Translations under genes and position numbers: made by a program
Notes under the pieces: generated by a model
The model's database searches: none
What the model was told of the DNA's origin: nothing
What the model saw: only the letters and a program-made list of their open reading frames with translations
NCBI RefSeq assembly: GCF_001558155.1
Contig: NZ_LOAS01000019.1
Coordinates: forward strand, 62,001 to 126,000
Length of the DNA: 64,000 nucleotides
Direction: 5' to 3'
Source of the DNA: Aliiruegeria sabulilitoris
Lineage (GTDB): Bacteria > Pseudomonadota > Alphaproteobacteria > Rhodobacterales > Rhodobacteraceae
In this document: in pieces, positions 1 through 10,058 of the stretch
Layout of the letters: every line of letters starts with the position of its first letter
Numbering within the stretch: the first letter of the stretch is position 1

Positions 1-833
1 CCGGCCCCGTGATGGCGCGCGGCGCCGCGTTGGATGCGCTCCAGGATCGCCAGCAGCAGGGCAAAGGCCAGAAGGCAGAGCGCGAGTTGCGCCGCCGCGG
101 CCCGGTCGGCCATGGTGAACCAGGAGGTGTAGATGCCGGTGGCGAAGGTCTGGACGGAGAAATAGGAGACGGTGCCGTAATCGGCGATGGTTTCCATCAC
201 GGCCAGCAGCACGCCGCCGGCAATGGCAGGCCGCGCCATGGGCAGAGAGACACGCAGGAAGGCGTACCAGGGCCCGCGACCGAGCGCGCGGGCGGCGAGG
301 AAGGCCGTGGCGCTTTGCTGCAGGAAAGCCGCGCGGGCGAGCAGGTAGACGTAAGGATAAAGTACCAGAATCAACATGATAGCCGCGCCCTCGACCGAAC
401 GGATCTCGGGGAACCAGTAGTCGCGCGGTCCCAAGCCCGTGACGTCGCGCAGTAGGCTTTGCACCGCGCCGGGATGGTCGAGGAAATCGGTATAGGCATA
501 GCCCATCACGTAGGCCGGGAAAGCCATCGGAAGGGCGAGGCCGATCTCGAAGAAGCGCGCGCCGGGAAAGCGTGTCATCGTCACCAGCCAGGCCGCGCCG
601 GTGCCGATGGCGGCAGTGCCCAGGGCGACAATTACCACCAGTTTCAACGTGGTAGCGGAATAGGTCCAGAGCACGGTGTCGGCGAGATGCCGGAAGGTGT
701 CGGTCGAGCCGAAGGCCGCGGCAACAGCCACGGCCAGCATCGGCAGAAAACATAAGGCCGCAACGAAAAGCGCCCCTCCGCGCAGGAGGCCGGTCGCAAG
801 TCGCTCGGGCAGGGTAAAGGGGCGCAAGCTCAT
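1..833 (-). CDS. Ferric iron-type ABC transporter permease, 3' end outside window
   Basis: Reading the minus strand from an ATG at 833 gives 277 uninterrupted codons that run off the left edge. The protein starts MSLRPFTLPERLATG and has several hydrophobic segments, including LFVAALCFLPMLAVAVAAAF near the N-terminus. It also has the binding-protein-dependent permease loop (AARALGRGPWYAFLRVSLP, about residues 191-209), which docks on the ATPase. Sequence style and the expected length of more than 500 residues match the FbpB/ThiP type of fused permeases, and the text most resembles iron(III) permeases. It would sit in the inner membrane with a periplasmic binding protein and an ATPase, neither visible here. 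Substrate is inferred from family resemblance only. Confidence 0.8.
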   Translation of the reverse strand, partial: MSLRPFTLPERLATGLLRGGALFVAALCFLPMLAVAVAAAFGSTDTFRHLADTVLWTYSATTLKLVVIVALGTAAIGTGAAWLVTMTRFPGARFFEIGLALPMAFPAYVMGYAYTDFLDHPGAVQSLLRDVTGLGPRDYWFPEIRSVEGAAIMLILVLYPYVYLLARAAFLQQSATAFLAARALGRGPWYAFLRVSLPMARPAIAGGVLLAVMETIADYGTVSYFSVQTFATGIYTSWFTMADRAAAAQLALCLLAFALLLAILERIQRGAARHHGA

Positions 834-1452
834 GGTGAGCGTTTTTATCGGATTTTGATCGGGGCGGAAATCGGAAATCGTGCGGCGGTTCTGCGAGAGG
901 TCGGAACGGTGTGGGCTGGTTGTGAGCGGACAGGCGTTCGGCCCCATTTTCGACCGCAGAACCGGTCGGATTTGTACAAATCCCGGTCAGGAGTGACCGA
1001 AATTCCGGTCGTTCTTGTACCTGGGGGAGCGGTTTGGGCGCTGTTGACGGTCGAAACGGCTGGAAACGGGCGGTCGAGTCGCTTTTTCGGTCGTTTCAGT
1101 ACGGGGTTTCGACCGAAAGAACGACCAATTTGCTTGCGGGCCGACCAGACCGGGAGACCAGTTTGCAAATCGGCCAGTCGATTCTGCGGAGGTGGACCGG
1201 ACATTCGGCGAAGGGAGGGCGCGGTCCGGTCAGCGGACGTTCCCGCCGTTCATGGCAAGCGGCCGCGCGTCGGCTTCCTGCGCATTCCGGACACTTAGCC
1301 GATTTCGGCAATGGCAGCTTTAGAGACAAAGCAAGGCGGAGGCAAAGGACTACCCGAAATTTCGTTCTGTTTGATCGGAATCATGGACAGCTTTGCCAAA
1401 TCTGTCAGTCTAACTTGAGGCTTTGGCTCTTCCTGCAATAATCGGATTGCGG
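834..1452. other. Gene-poor intergenic region rich in CGGTC/GACCG
   Basis: No convincing gene is seen. Short open frames on both strands lack ribosome sites and family resemblance. From about 960 to 1240 the pentamer CGGTC or its complement GACCG recurs about twelve times by eye. Around 1198-1250 there are phrases such as CGGACATT and CAGCGGACGTT that look like decayed dispersed intergenic sequence of this bacterial group. Both divergent genes (permease at 833, ankyrin protein at 1453) must take their promoters from here, but no clear -35/-10 pair stands out. Confidence 0.5.
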
Positions 1453-3414
1453 ATGATGTTCCGGCACCTAACCCCACACTTGCGCATCGCTGTCGCTGCT
1501 TTCTTTGTAATCCTGACCGGCATCCCGGCTCTTTCGCAGCGTAGCCCTATCGAATTGGCCATACTGGACCGAGATCTTGAGGCGGTCGAACGACTCCTCG
1601 AAGAAGGTGCACCTCCCAAGGCGATTTACGATGCGATCTATGTCGGAAGCAGTGAGATTGTCGAACTGCTCCTGGATGCAGGCATTGATCCCAATTTCGC
1701 TGATGGTGCGCCGCTCCGAGAGGCTGCCAGAGAGGGCAAACTCGAGATTGTGCGCCTGCTTCTCGAGCGAGGCGCTGATCCTGACGCCCCCAATCCCGGC
1801 GGGTTGACTGCGCTCTATCTGGCGATCTCTCGTGGGCATATCGAAGTTGCCGAACATCTGATCGGGATTGGCGCCAGCGTTGATACTGAAACGCTGATCA
1901 GGGCTGCGCGCAACGGCGACACCGGTGTTCTGCAACTGCTCGTCAATGCTGGCCTCGACATCAATGAGGGCGATGGGTCGACGGCGCTCATGCAAGCGGC
2001 AGGAATGGGACACGCAGAGGCTGTCAAATTCCTGATCGAGAATGGTGCCGAGGTTTCCACTAGGGACGAAACCGGCAGAACGGCCTTTTTCTGGGCGCTA
2101 CAGAACAATCATTTGGACATTGTGGACATCCTGAACTCCGCCGGAGCAGAGTTCTTCACCGATCAGGTGTCCATCAACCTAACCTTGCTGGATGCGACAA
2201 AGAGCAAGAATACCTTTCTGATGCGGAAGGCTCTCGAGGTCGGTGCCGATATCGATGTCCTCGGCCAGAACAAGCGCAGCCCCCTTATCGTTGCGGCCGT
2301 TCAGCGGGACACGGAACGGGCGAATTTTCTCATCGAACGCGGTGCAAATGTCTCAATACAGGACGTAATTGGACGGCCGGCATTGCACTACGCCACAGCC
2401 GGCAATACCCGAACCGGCTTTAACGGTTTTTATTTCCATTATTGGTCGCCACCAATGCTGGAACTTGTAAGGGCTTTGCTCGACGCCGGAGCGGAAGTGA
2501 ATGTTCAAGACCAGTTCGGTGGTACTCCGCTTCACCTTGCGGCAGCCCTGGGGCATATTGAAGTTATTGAATTGCTGCTCGAGGCAGGCGCGGACACAAA
2601 CGCGCAGGATAGCGACGGTAGAACGCCTTTCCAGTTGGCGGTCATGCAGGAACCTATCGCGGCACAGTTACTCGAAGAGCGCGGTGCGAACACGTTCTCC
2701 AGAGATGCAACGAAGGCCGCTCTCGCTGGCCTTGCTGTAAGCTTTGCATTACTCTTGGTTTATGCTGTTCGTCAGGCATCTCGAGGAGTTCCCGGGCTTC
2801 CTGGGCTGGCAAGGCACCCTTGGATAAACAACATTATCACAGTCTTTCTTCTTGCCGTGATATTCGGCGCAACTCTGAACCTTTTGAGCCGCGCGGACTA
2901 TTGGTATTCGAAAAACAGCTGGAATCTGACTGTCGTTTATGAATTCATTCCCGGTGGTCCGGGGATTGCGGACACAAGAAATCTTGCCTATCCGGTCATT
3001 GGGACGTTCTCAAGCGCATCCGCCTGCGAGGCAACAAAAGCCGACATGGTCACACCCCCACCTCCACCAGAGCGCCTCCAGGCCGCAATCAGATCAACCG
3101 GATTCTTATGCAAGACAGTCTTTCGGCCGACAATAGCCCCGGACCTTTTCATGCCCTCCAGTATTGTGGTCGCGTTTTTGGCATCCTTCCTCACTGTTGG
3201 CCCGCGTTGGCTGGGATTTCTGGTACTCAATTGCGCGGTAGTTTGCATGTTTCAGATGAGCGACCAGTTCGGAGGTCTCCTCTGGAAACCCTATGAGTTT
3301 AAATCCGGTGTTGTTTTGGCAGAGGGTTTCCCAGTGTTGTTTCTGCAAGGCCTAATAGTGATCGCTTCAAACTTCGCGATGTTCGTGGCGATCTCCTTCC
3401 GGCCGCGCTGCTGA
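1453..3414 (+). CDS. Exported ankyrin-repeat protein with C-terminal membrane segments
   Basis: 653 residues from the ATG at 1453; an in-frame TTG at 1423 would add ten residues before the signal peptide and is less likely. Residues 1-29 look like a signal peptide ending PALSQ. About eleven ankyrin repeats follow to roughly residue 415, shown by recurrent phrases such as EIVRLLLERGADPDA and TPLHLAAALGHIEVIELLLE. Four hydrophobic segments follow (AALAGLAVSFALLLVYAV, IITVFLLAVIFGATLNLL, a segment at SSIVVAFLASFL, and one near the C-terminus), with a stretch between them holding two cysteines. Ankyrin domains bind proteins, so a periplasmic, membrane-anchored binding role is inferred. Base composition is visibly less GC-rich than neighbouring genes, suggesting transfer. 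No partner gene is adjacent. Confidence 0.85.
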   Translation: MMFRHLTPHLRIAVAAFFVILTGIPALSQRSPIELAILDRDLEAVERLLEEGAPPKAIYDAIYVGSSEIVELLLDAGIDPNFADGAPLREAAREGKLEIVRLLLERGADPDAPNPGGLTALYLAISRGHIEVAEHLIGIGASVDTETLIRAARNGDTGVLQLLVNAGLDINEGDGSTALMQAAGMGHAEAVKFLIENGAEVSTRDETGRTAFFWALQNNHLDIVDILNSAGAEFFTDQVSINLTLLDATKSKNTFLMRKALEVGADIDVLGQNKRSPLIVAAVQRDTERANFLIERGANVSIQDVIGRPALHYATAGNTRTGFNGFYFHYWSPPMLELVRALLDAGAEVNVQDQFGGTPLHLAAALGHIEVIELLLEAGADTNAQDSDGRTPFQLAVMQEPIAAQLLEERGANTFSRDATKAALAGLAVSFALLLVYAVRQASRGVPGLPGLARHPWINNIITVFLLAVIFGATLNLLSRADYWYSKNSWNLTVVYEFIPGGPGIADTRNLAYPVIGTFSSASACEATKADMVTPPPPPERLQAAIRSTGFLCKTVFRPTIAPDLFMPSSIVVAFLASFLTVGPRWLGFLVLNCAVVCMFQMSDQFGGLLWKPYEFKSGVVLAEGFPVLFLQGLIVIASNFAMFVAISFRPRC

Positions 3415-3863
3415 TTTCGCCGTTCAGCCGGTTTTTTCGAAGAAACGAGACATTGCACTGTTGGGAGAAGCAAAATGTAGTGGGTCAAATTCCTTGCCTT
3501 GCACCAGATTGTCTTGCATCACACTCAGTGACGCCGTGTGGTGGGTCACCGAGTTCGGGCATGTAACTCGAAGCGGACATCCGAGCGATTCCATAAGATG
3601 TCGGCAACGTCGGCAAACTACCCGCTCATGCTAACTGCAGCATCCGTAACTATGGGCTCTTCGCCGCCAATCGCCGCGCCAATGACGAATGGCGGCTTCC
3701 GGGGAAGGGAAAGGGTGGGGGTCGGCAAAGGGCTTGTAACCTGCCCGGAGGGCTTGGGTCGGGAGCCGGCGCCCTGTCGGCCGGGGGAAGCGGCAGCGGG
3801 TACTGCCGCTCGGGTGGTTTGTTGGGCGGCTTCGAGGCTTGTTGTCCCGAAGCCGCGCCTTGA
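3415..3863. other. Intergenic region with two GC-rich hairpins
   Basis: No credible gene. Near the tpiA end are two perfect hairpins: arms 3826-3834 and 3848-3856 (GCGGCTTCG with its complement, 13-nt loop), and arms 3789-3796 and 3803-3810 (AGCGGCAG, 6-nt loop). Being just downstream of minus-strand tpiA they may end its transcript, but neither is followed by a clear U tract. The left half (about 3570-3700) looks like decayed sequence. Confidence 0.45.
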
Positions 3864-4613
<750 letters not shown>

Positions 4614-4717
4614 GGGGAATCCCTCCGTTTGGGCGTTCTGGTTGGCGCTTGATTGACGCCGGGGGGCGGGCGCGTCAAGGGTTCCGGGTTGCGGCCGATT
4701 GATGCCTTTCAGGCGGG

Positions 4718-5566
4718 TCAGACGCTGTCCGCGCGCAGAGAACTGTCCGTCAGCAGCTCCGTCAGGGCATCGAGCGCGGCGCGGACCGGTGGGTCGTGCC
4801 GGGCGTCGTGATGGGCCACGAGCCATTGATCGTGCCCGAGACCTTCGATCGGGGGCGACAGGCGCTTGAGGCGCGGTTCGGCATCGCCGGCGAAACAGGG
4901 CAGCACCACCCGGCCGATGCCTTCTAGGGCCAGGTCGATGGCCAACCGCGAGTCGCTGGCGATCATCACGATGCGGTCGGCCCTGTTCTCCCGGAGCCAG
5001 CGGGCCGTCGGCGTCAGCGGGCCATCCTGTGGCATGGCGATGAACCCCGTGACCTCGTCCGAGACGCCATATTCGGCATTCTCGATGCGGCTGGTGCGGC
5101 GACCAGCGAGCCATTCGTGGTCGGGGCGCTTGTTGCGAACGCCGATATCGGCCTGGCGTCGGGCGAGGTCCACCGGAAGGTTGGAGGCCAGCAGGTCCGG
5201 CACCCAGTTCGCGTCCTCCGACCAGATCCGGCGGATGTTGCGGGCGATGAACCGGGAGGTCCACACCCCCGCCGTGATCCGGACGCGAGCCAGGCGCTGT
5301 CCTTCATCGCGCCAGCGGCTGATCCGAATGGCCGCGGATTTCAATGGCAAGGCCTGCTCGGCAAGCTCGCGCCCTTCGCTTGTCAACCCGTAGCCGCCCG
5401 GCCCCCGCAAGAAGAGCCGATGCCCCAGCGTGGTCTCCAGGCGGGTCATCTTGCGGCCCATGGTCGGCACGCTCACCCCGCTTTGTGCCGCCGCGGCCGA
5501 AAGCGAGCCGGTCTCGGCGACTTTCAGGAACAGGGCGAGGTCGTCCAGGGGTAGGGTGTCTTGCAT
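4718..5566 (-). CDS. LysR-family transcriptional regulator
   Basis: 282 residues. The N-terminal winged helix-turn-helix is typical: [20 protein letters not shown], then [20 protein letters not shown], then LTSEGREL. The rest is a LysR substrate-binding domain, somewhat short for the family. It is read away from a small plus-strand frame at 5658. The intergenic space contains a perfect inverted repeat (5616-5640) with the size and spacing of a LysR-type site, so autoregulation is likely. The effector is unknown. tpiA follows 104 bases downstream on the same strand but probably has its own promoter. Confidence 0.92.
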   Translation of the reverse strand: MQDTLPLDDLALFLKVAETGSLSAAAAQSGVSVPTMGRKMTRLETTLGHRLFLRGPGGYGLTSEGRELAEQALPLKSAAIRISRWRDEGQRLARVRITAGVWTSRFIARNIRRIWSEDANWVPDLLASNLPVDLARRQADIGVRNKRPDHEWLAGRRTSRIENAEYGVSDEVTGFIAMPQDGPLTPTARWLRENRADRIVMIASDSRLAIDLALEGIGRVVLPCFAGDAEPRLKRLSPPIEGLGHDQWLVAHHDARHDPPVRAALDALTELLTDSSLRADSV

Positions 5567-5615
5567 TTTTGAAAACCCTATTGCGGAAATTGGGGCTGAA
5601 ATGGCCCGAACTGCC

Positions 5616-5640
5616 TTGGTAGATTAGGTTTGTCTACCAA
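5616..5640. promoter_or_regulatory. Perfect 8-bp inverted repeat, likely LysR operator
   Basis: TTGGTAGA (5616-5623) and TCTACCAA (5633-5640) form a perfect dyad with a 9-base spacer. It sits 50 bases before the LysR start codon and 17 bases before the divergent ATG at 5658. LysR-type regulators usually bind interrupted dyads of this kind upstream of their own gene and the divergent target. Seen directly; the function is inferred. Confidence 0.65.
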
Positions 5641-5657
5641 AATTGAAAAGGTGTCCC

Positions 5658-6005
5658 ATGGCGCATGCGTCTTTGCATAATTGCGACGACACTCTTCGGG
5701 TGTTGGTCTGCGGCGACCAGATGCGGCTCAGGTCGCTCAGCGCGCTCGATGAAAACCTGGATTATCTGGCGAACCAGAACCGCAGTGAAGCCGAGTTGAT
5801 CCGGGCGCGGGTTCGCAGCCGCCAGAAATGGGCGCGTCGCCGCTTCCGGCTGCGGTTGCGCGCTGTCCTGTTCGGACGTCGAAAGGGTCAGGCCTTGGGG
5901 GCGCCCAGGCTCTCGTCGAACTTGATCGACTCGCCGCAACCACAGGCTTCGGTGACATTGGGGTTGCGGAACTTGAACCCGGCTTCCAGCAGCGAGACCT
6001 CATAG
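5658..6005 (+). CDS. Small arginine-rich hypothetical protein (doubtful)
   Basis: An open frame of 115 residues starts MAHASLHNCDDTLRVLVC and is divergent from the LysR gene, just past the inverted repeat. The first 75 residues (to about 5880) are Arg/Leu-rich and look plausibly coding. The remainder runs antisense over the 3' end of the Fe-S protein gene. The ribosome site is weak (AAAGG 8 bases upstream). I recognise no family. It may be a small LysR target, or the remnant of a longer gene. Low confidence that the whole frame is translated. Confidence 0.3.
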   Translation: MAHASLHNCDDTLRVLVCGDQMRLRSLSALDENLDYLANQNRSEAELIRARVRSRQKWARRRFRLRLRAVLFGRRKGQALGAPRLSSNLIDSPQPQASVTLGLRNLNPASSSETS

Positions 6006-6256
6006 TCGATCTCGGTGCCGAACAGGAACATCTGGGCCATCGGCGCAATCATGACGCGAGCGCCATCCTGCTCGACCACCTCGTCATTGGGGTCGATGCT
6101 GTCGGAAAACTCGAGCGTGTATTCCATGCCCGCACAGCCGCCCTTCTTCACGCCGAGCCGGAGGCCCTGATGGCCATCCTTGTCCATCAGCTTGATGATC
6201 TGGGCCGCTGCGCGCGGCGTCAGGGTGACGGCCTGCTTGCCGGGAATGGAAAACAT
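5888..6256 (-). CDS. A-type iron-sulfur carrier protein (HesB/IscA/SufA family)
   Basis: 122 residues, close to the family's usual 105-125. The three cluster-ligating cysteines are present: Cys41 in KKGGCAGMEY, and Cys105 and Cys107 in EACGCGES. Such proteins receive and hand on Fe-S clusters in the cytoplasm. It lies 54 bases downstream of a SufT-like gene on the same strand, a pairing often found at the end of suf operons, so SufA-like is the best label. The rest of a suf operon is not upstream here; a divergent GGDEF-EAL gene occupies that place. Confidence 0.93.
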   Translation of the reverse strand: MFSIPGKQAVTLTPRAAAQIIKLMDKDGHQGLRLGVKKGGCAGMEYTLEFSDSIDPNDEVVEQDGARVMIAPMAQMFLFGTEIDYEVSLLEAGFKFRNPNVTEACGCGESIKFDESLGAPKA

Positions 6257-6310
6257 TGCTCGGTCCTTGTCTCTGGTCCGGCCGCGAAACGGGCCGGGCA
6301 GTTTCGTTTC

Positions 6311-6676
6311 CTACATGAAGCCCAGCTCGAGCCGCGCTTCGTCCGACATCATTTCCATGCCCCAGGGCGGATCCCAGGTCAGATCGACCTCGACATGCTT
6401 GACGCCCGGCACCGGCTCGATCGCCTCGGCGACCCAGCCCGGCATCTCGCCGGCCACGGGACAACCCGGTGCCGTCAGCGTCATGGTCACCTTGACCTCG
6501 GACTCGGCATTGATCTTGATCGTGTAAATCAGTCCAAGATCATAGATGTTTACCGGGATTTCCGGATCGAAAACGGTGCGGCACGCTTCCACGATCGAAT
6601 CGTGCAGCGGGTGTTCTGTATCGGAGGGCCGAATAAGGGGTTCGCCTTCCATGGGTGTCGCGTCAGAGTTCATCAT
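6311..6676 (-). CDS. SufT-like MIP18/DUF59 family Fe-S assembly protein
   Basis: 121 residues. The MIP18 core is clear: DPEIPVNIYDLGLIY at about residues 38-52, then LTAPGCPVAGEMP with the conserved cysteine, then VDLTWDPPWGMEMMS. The family helps maturation of Fe-S proteins, and SufT is its bacterial member. It is followed by the A-type carrier gene in what looks like a two-gene operon. Start chosen at MMNSDA; the second Met is equally possible. Confidence 0.9.
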   Translation of the reverse strand: MMNSDATPMEGEPLIRPSDTEHPLHDSIVEACRTVFDPEIPVNIYDLGLIYTIKINAESEVKVTMTLTAPGCPVAGEMPGWVAEAIEPVPGVKHVEVDLTWDPPWGMEMMSDEARLELGFM

Positions 6677-6840
6677 AGGCCCAGGGTTGGGGGAATGTTG
6701 AGGGATTATATAAGAAATGCCTGCCCAAGCGTCCAGAGGCGTTACGCTACGCCTGAAGTAGAAAGATATTTCAGCCGTTAGGCATTTCTACAGGAATTAA
6801 GGCTCTTTTCGTGGCGATGTGTTCGGTTGGAGGCATTGCC

Positions 6841-8424
6841 ATGGGCATGCGGAAAACACGGTTTGCGATTTGGGTCGTTTTGTTGGTTGCCGGCTGGTTC
6901 GTGGCCGGACAGATCGAAATGTTCGAGATGGTATACGATTTCAGCCGGGCGCACGAGGCGTGGGATATCGACGAGATCTTCAGCTTCATGATCCTGCTGG
7001 GCTTGGCTCTGCCGGTGATCCTGACTGTCTCCAATTCCAAGCTGCGCAAGAGCCTTCTGGCGCGACAGAAGGCCGAAGAGCGTGCCCAGCACATTGCGCG
7101 GCACGATCCCTTGACGGGGCTGCACAATCGTCGGGCCATGTCGGAAATCATGCGGGAACGGATCAGGGAGGCCGAGAGCGGCGGCAATGCGCTGTCAATT
7201 CTCCTGATGGATCTGGACCGTTTCAAACCGATCAACGATTTGCGCGGGCACGATGTCGGGGACCAGATCCTGCAGGAAGTGTCCACGCGGCTCAAGAGTG
7301 TCTGCCAGTGGGGGCAGGTGCCGGTCCGTCTCGGGGGCGACGAGTTCGCCGTCGCGATTCCGGAAAACGAGAATTTCGACGCCGCGACCGGGCTTGCCCG
7401 GCGGATCTTGTCGGCCCTGAGGACGAAGTTCCAGGTCGGCGAGGGCGAAATCACGCTCGGGACGTCCATAGGCATAGCCGTCTGGAGCCCCGGTCTCGAC
7501 GAGGATCAACTGTTCCGCCACGCCGATCAGGCAATGTACCGGGCAAAGCGCGAGGGGCGCGGCCGGTTGAATTTCTTCGATGACGATCTCGGCGAAAGGC
7601 TCCGCGAGGAGGCCGAACTGGAGGTCGAACTGACCCTGGCCATCGAGGCCGAGGAGATCGTGCCGTATTTTCAACCCATCGTCGATATTTCGGACCGAAG
7701 GCTTGTCGGTTTCGAGGTGCTTGCACGATGGAGCCACCCCCGTCTTGGGCAAGTGCCACCATCGCGTTTCATCGCCCTCGCCGAGGATACCGGGCAAATC
7801 AACGCAATCAGTTGGCTGATCCTTCGTCAGGCCTGCAACACGGCGCGCGATTGGCCCGAAGAGTTGAGCATTTCCTTCAATCTCTCGCCGCGCCAGTTCC
7901 GCGACACGGAACTGGCCGAGACGATCTCGTCCGTGTTGCGCAGCACCTCTTTCCCAGCGGAGCGGCTTGAGATCGAGATCACGGAATCCGCCGTGATCGA
8001 GGATCTGGGCTATGCGCGGGAGACGATCGAACGTCTTCGCTGGCTCGGGATCCGAATTTCGCTGGACGATTTCGGCACTGGTTTCTCGAGCCTTGCGACG
8101 CTGTCCCGTCTGCCATTCGACAAGTTGAAGATCGACCGCAGTTTCGTGACCCAGGTGACGAAGGATGCACAAAAGGCCAAGATCGTCGCCGGGATCATTT
8201 CGCTGGCGGACTCGCTGGAGCTGAGCGTGACGGCCGAGGGGATCGAGACCGAGGAAACCTACGAATTGCTGGCCGATCTCAATTGCAAACTCGGCCAGGG
8301 TTTCCTGTTCGAACGCCCGCTGCCCGGCGCGGAAATCTCGGAGCTTCTCAAGACGGGGCAACTGGGAGGGGAGCTGGGCGCGAGCGGTTGCACGGCGCTG
8401 AGTTCCTTGTCTGTCGCAAGTTGA
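6841..8424 (+). CDS. Membrane-anchored GGDEF-EAL protein (cyclic di-GMP turnover)
   Basis: 527 residues from the ATG at 6841, which has TTGGAGG 7 bases upstream; earlier in-frame GTG 6811 and ATG 6817 lack such a site. Two membrane helices (about residues 6-24 and 46-64) enclose a short periplasmic loop. The GGDEF domain has an intact active-site motif at residues 165-169, following HDPLTGLHNRRAM. The EAL domain has E292-V-L in place of the classic EAL, plus ESAVIED, DDFGTGFSSL, KIDRSFV and AEGIETEE, so the metal and catalytic residues look present. It may both make and degrade c-di-GMP. No PAS or other sensor domain is seen, and no partner is adjacent. Confidence 0.93.
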   Translation: MGMRKTRFAIWVVLLVAGWFVAGQIEMFEMVYDFSRAHEAWDIDEIFSFMILLGLALPVILTVSNSKLRKSLLARQKAEERAQHIARHDPLTGLHNRRAMSEIMRERIREAESGGNALSILLMDLDRFKPINDLRGHDVGDQILQEVSTRLKSVCQWGQVPVRLGGDEFAVAIPENENFDAATGLARRILSALRTKFQVGEGEITLGTSIGIAVWSPGLDEDQLFRHADQAMYRAKREGRGRLNFFDDDLGERLREEAELEVELTLAIEAEEIVPYFQPIVDISDRRLVGFEVLARWSHPRLGQVPPSRFIALAEDTGQINAISWLILRQACNTARDWPEELSISFNLSPRQFRDTELAETISSVLRSTSFPAERLEIEITESAVIEDLGYARETIERLRWLGIRISLDDFGTGFSSLATLSRLPFDKLKIDRSFVTQVTKDAQKAKIVAGIISLADSLELSVTAEGIETEETYELLADLNCKLGQGFLFERPLPGAEISELLKTGQLGGELGASGCTALSSLSVAS

Positions 8425-8683
8425 ACCGAAAACCCGGGCGCCAGGGTTGGTCCTTGTTCTGCGTTCTTCCTGTTCGTTGCTGTCTGGGCTTCCGGTGTGA
8501 AAACGGGCGGCTGGTGGACGCGGCAGGATAGCCGCTCGGGAGCTGGGGCAAGCCAGAGACGAGCTTGGCCATATGAACCCGGCCATACGAACCCGGCCTG
8601 CCGGGTGCTGAACACTGCGCATTTGACGAGAAAGGCGGATCGCCGAGATTGAACTCCTGTCGTGCTTCTGAGATGGGAACGGG

Positions 8684-9814
8684 ATGACACAGAGATTCTC
8701 CTTTGAGCTGCAAGCGACAGATGGCCGGGCACGGTCTGGTGTAATCCGCACGACGCGGGGCGACATTCGGACACCGGCTTTCATGCCGGTGGGAACCGCG
8801 GCGACCGTAAAGGCCATGTTGCCGGAGAGCGTTCGCGCGACCGGCGCCGATATCTTGCTGGGGAACACCTATCACCTGATGCTGCGTCCGACGGCGGAGC
8901 GGATCGACCGTCTTGGCGGGTTGCATCGTTTCATGAACTGGGAACGACCGATCCTGACGGACTCGGGCGGCTTCCAGGTGATGAGCCTGACCGATCTGCG
9001 CAAGCTGACGGAGGAGGGGGTCGAGTTCCGGTCCCATATCGACGGCAGCAAACATATGCTGACGCCCGAGCGGTCCATGGAAATCCAGCGTTTGCTGGGG
9101 TCCGACATCGTGATGTGTTTCGACGAATGTCCGGCCCTTCCGGCGGACCGGCCGCGGATCGAAGAGAGCATGCGGCTCTCCATGCGTTGGGCGGAGCGCT
9201 CGCGCGATGCATTCGGCGATCGCCCCGGTCACGCGCTTTTTGGCATCCAGCAAGGCGGATTGGAGCAGGATCTGCGCGCCGAAAGCGCCGAGGCGCTGCG
9301 GGCGATCGGCTTCGATGGATACGCCATCGGCGGGCTCGCGGTTGGCGAAGGCCAGGAAGCGATGTTCGGCGTGCTCGATTTCGCGCCCGATATGCTGCCA
9401 CAGGACAGGCCGCGCTACCTCATGGGGGTCGGCAAGCCAGATGATATTGTGGGTGCGGTCAAGCGCGGCGTCGACATGATGGATTGTGTGCTGCCGTCGC
9501 GTTCGGGGCGTACCGGGCAGGTCTTCACCCGCCGCGGCGTGGTGAATATCAAGAATGCCCGCCATCAGGACGACCCGCGCCCGCTCGACGAGCATTGCAC
9601 ATGCCCGGCCTGCCAGAACTATTCGCGTGCCTATCTGCACCACGTGTTCCGGGCGCATGAAATCATCTCCTCGATGCTGATGACATGGCACAACCTGCAT
9701 TATTATCAGGAGCTTATGCAGGGCATGCGCGACGCTATTTCCGCTGGGTGCTTTGCGGATTGGGAAGCCGGTTTCCACGCGGAACGGGCGCAGGGCGATA
9801 TCGAGCCGCTCTGA
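8684..9814 (+). CDS. tgt: tRNA-guanine (queuine) transglycosylase
   Basis: 376 residues, the standard bacterial size. It exchanges guanine-34 for preQ1 in tRNAs with GUN anticodons, which includes the tRNA-Asp(GTC) genes in this window. Active-site aspartates fit Asp92 in [11 protein letters not shown] and Asp267 in [12 protein letters not shown]. The zinc site is Cys305, Cys307, Cys310 (CTCPAC) and a His near residue 336 in VFRAHE. Upstream 8425-8683 holds no gene; a 14-base unit GGCCATAYGAACCC is repeated in tandem at 8567-8594. Confidence 0.97.
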   Translation: MTQRFSFELQATDGRARSGVIRTTRGDIRTPAFMPVGTAATVKAMLPESVRATGADILLGNTYHLMLRPTAERIDRLGGLHRFMNWERPILTDSGGFQVMSLTDLRKLTEEGVEFRSHIDGSKHMLTPERSMEIQRLLGSDIVMCFDECPALPADRPRIEESMRLSMRWAERSRDAFGDRPGHALFGIQQGGLEQDLRAESAEALRAIGFDGYAIGGLAVGEGQEAMFGVLDFAPDMLPQDRPRYLMGVGKPDDIVGAVKRGVDMMDCVLPSRSGRTGQVFTRRGVVNIKNARHQDDPRPLDEHCTCPACQNYSRAYLHHVFRAHEIISSMLMTWHNLHYYQELMQGMRDAISAGCFADWEAGFHAERAQGDIEPL

Positions 9815-10058
9815 TTCCGGTTCGGATCCGGGACGGGCGCGCCGACATTCGTCGCGAGAAATCCTGCACGGATCGCGGCGACCCGGGGTTTGTCGCGAGG
9901 CCGTGTTGTTGCGTGCGGGGCCGTTTCAGCGCACGCAGATTGAATGCAGCCTTTCCAGTGGTTTGCCGGACCCGCGCGACATTCGCCGCACCCGCATTCG
10001 GTTGTCGGCTTGCCCATGCCCGCAGGGACGGGCACATTGGGCCGGATTGAAAGGTCTG
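9815..10058. other. Intergenic region between tgt and the lon promoter
   Basis: Between the tgt stop and the lon heat-shock promoter there is no gene I can support. No clear tgt terminator with a U tract is visible. Frames in this stretch lack ribosome sites. Confidence 0.4.

Noticed and set aside
855-1298. 147-codon plus-strand frame in the left intergenic region
   Set aside because: No ribosome site, overlaps frames on the other strand, and the sequence looks like decayed intergenic DNA.
7195-8868. Long minus-strand open frame opposite the GGDEF-EAL gene
   Set aside because: The plus strand encodes complete GGDEF and EAL domains. The opposite frame is Arg/Pro-rich with no family motif, as expected from high-GC shadow frames.
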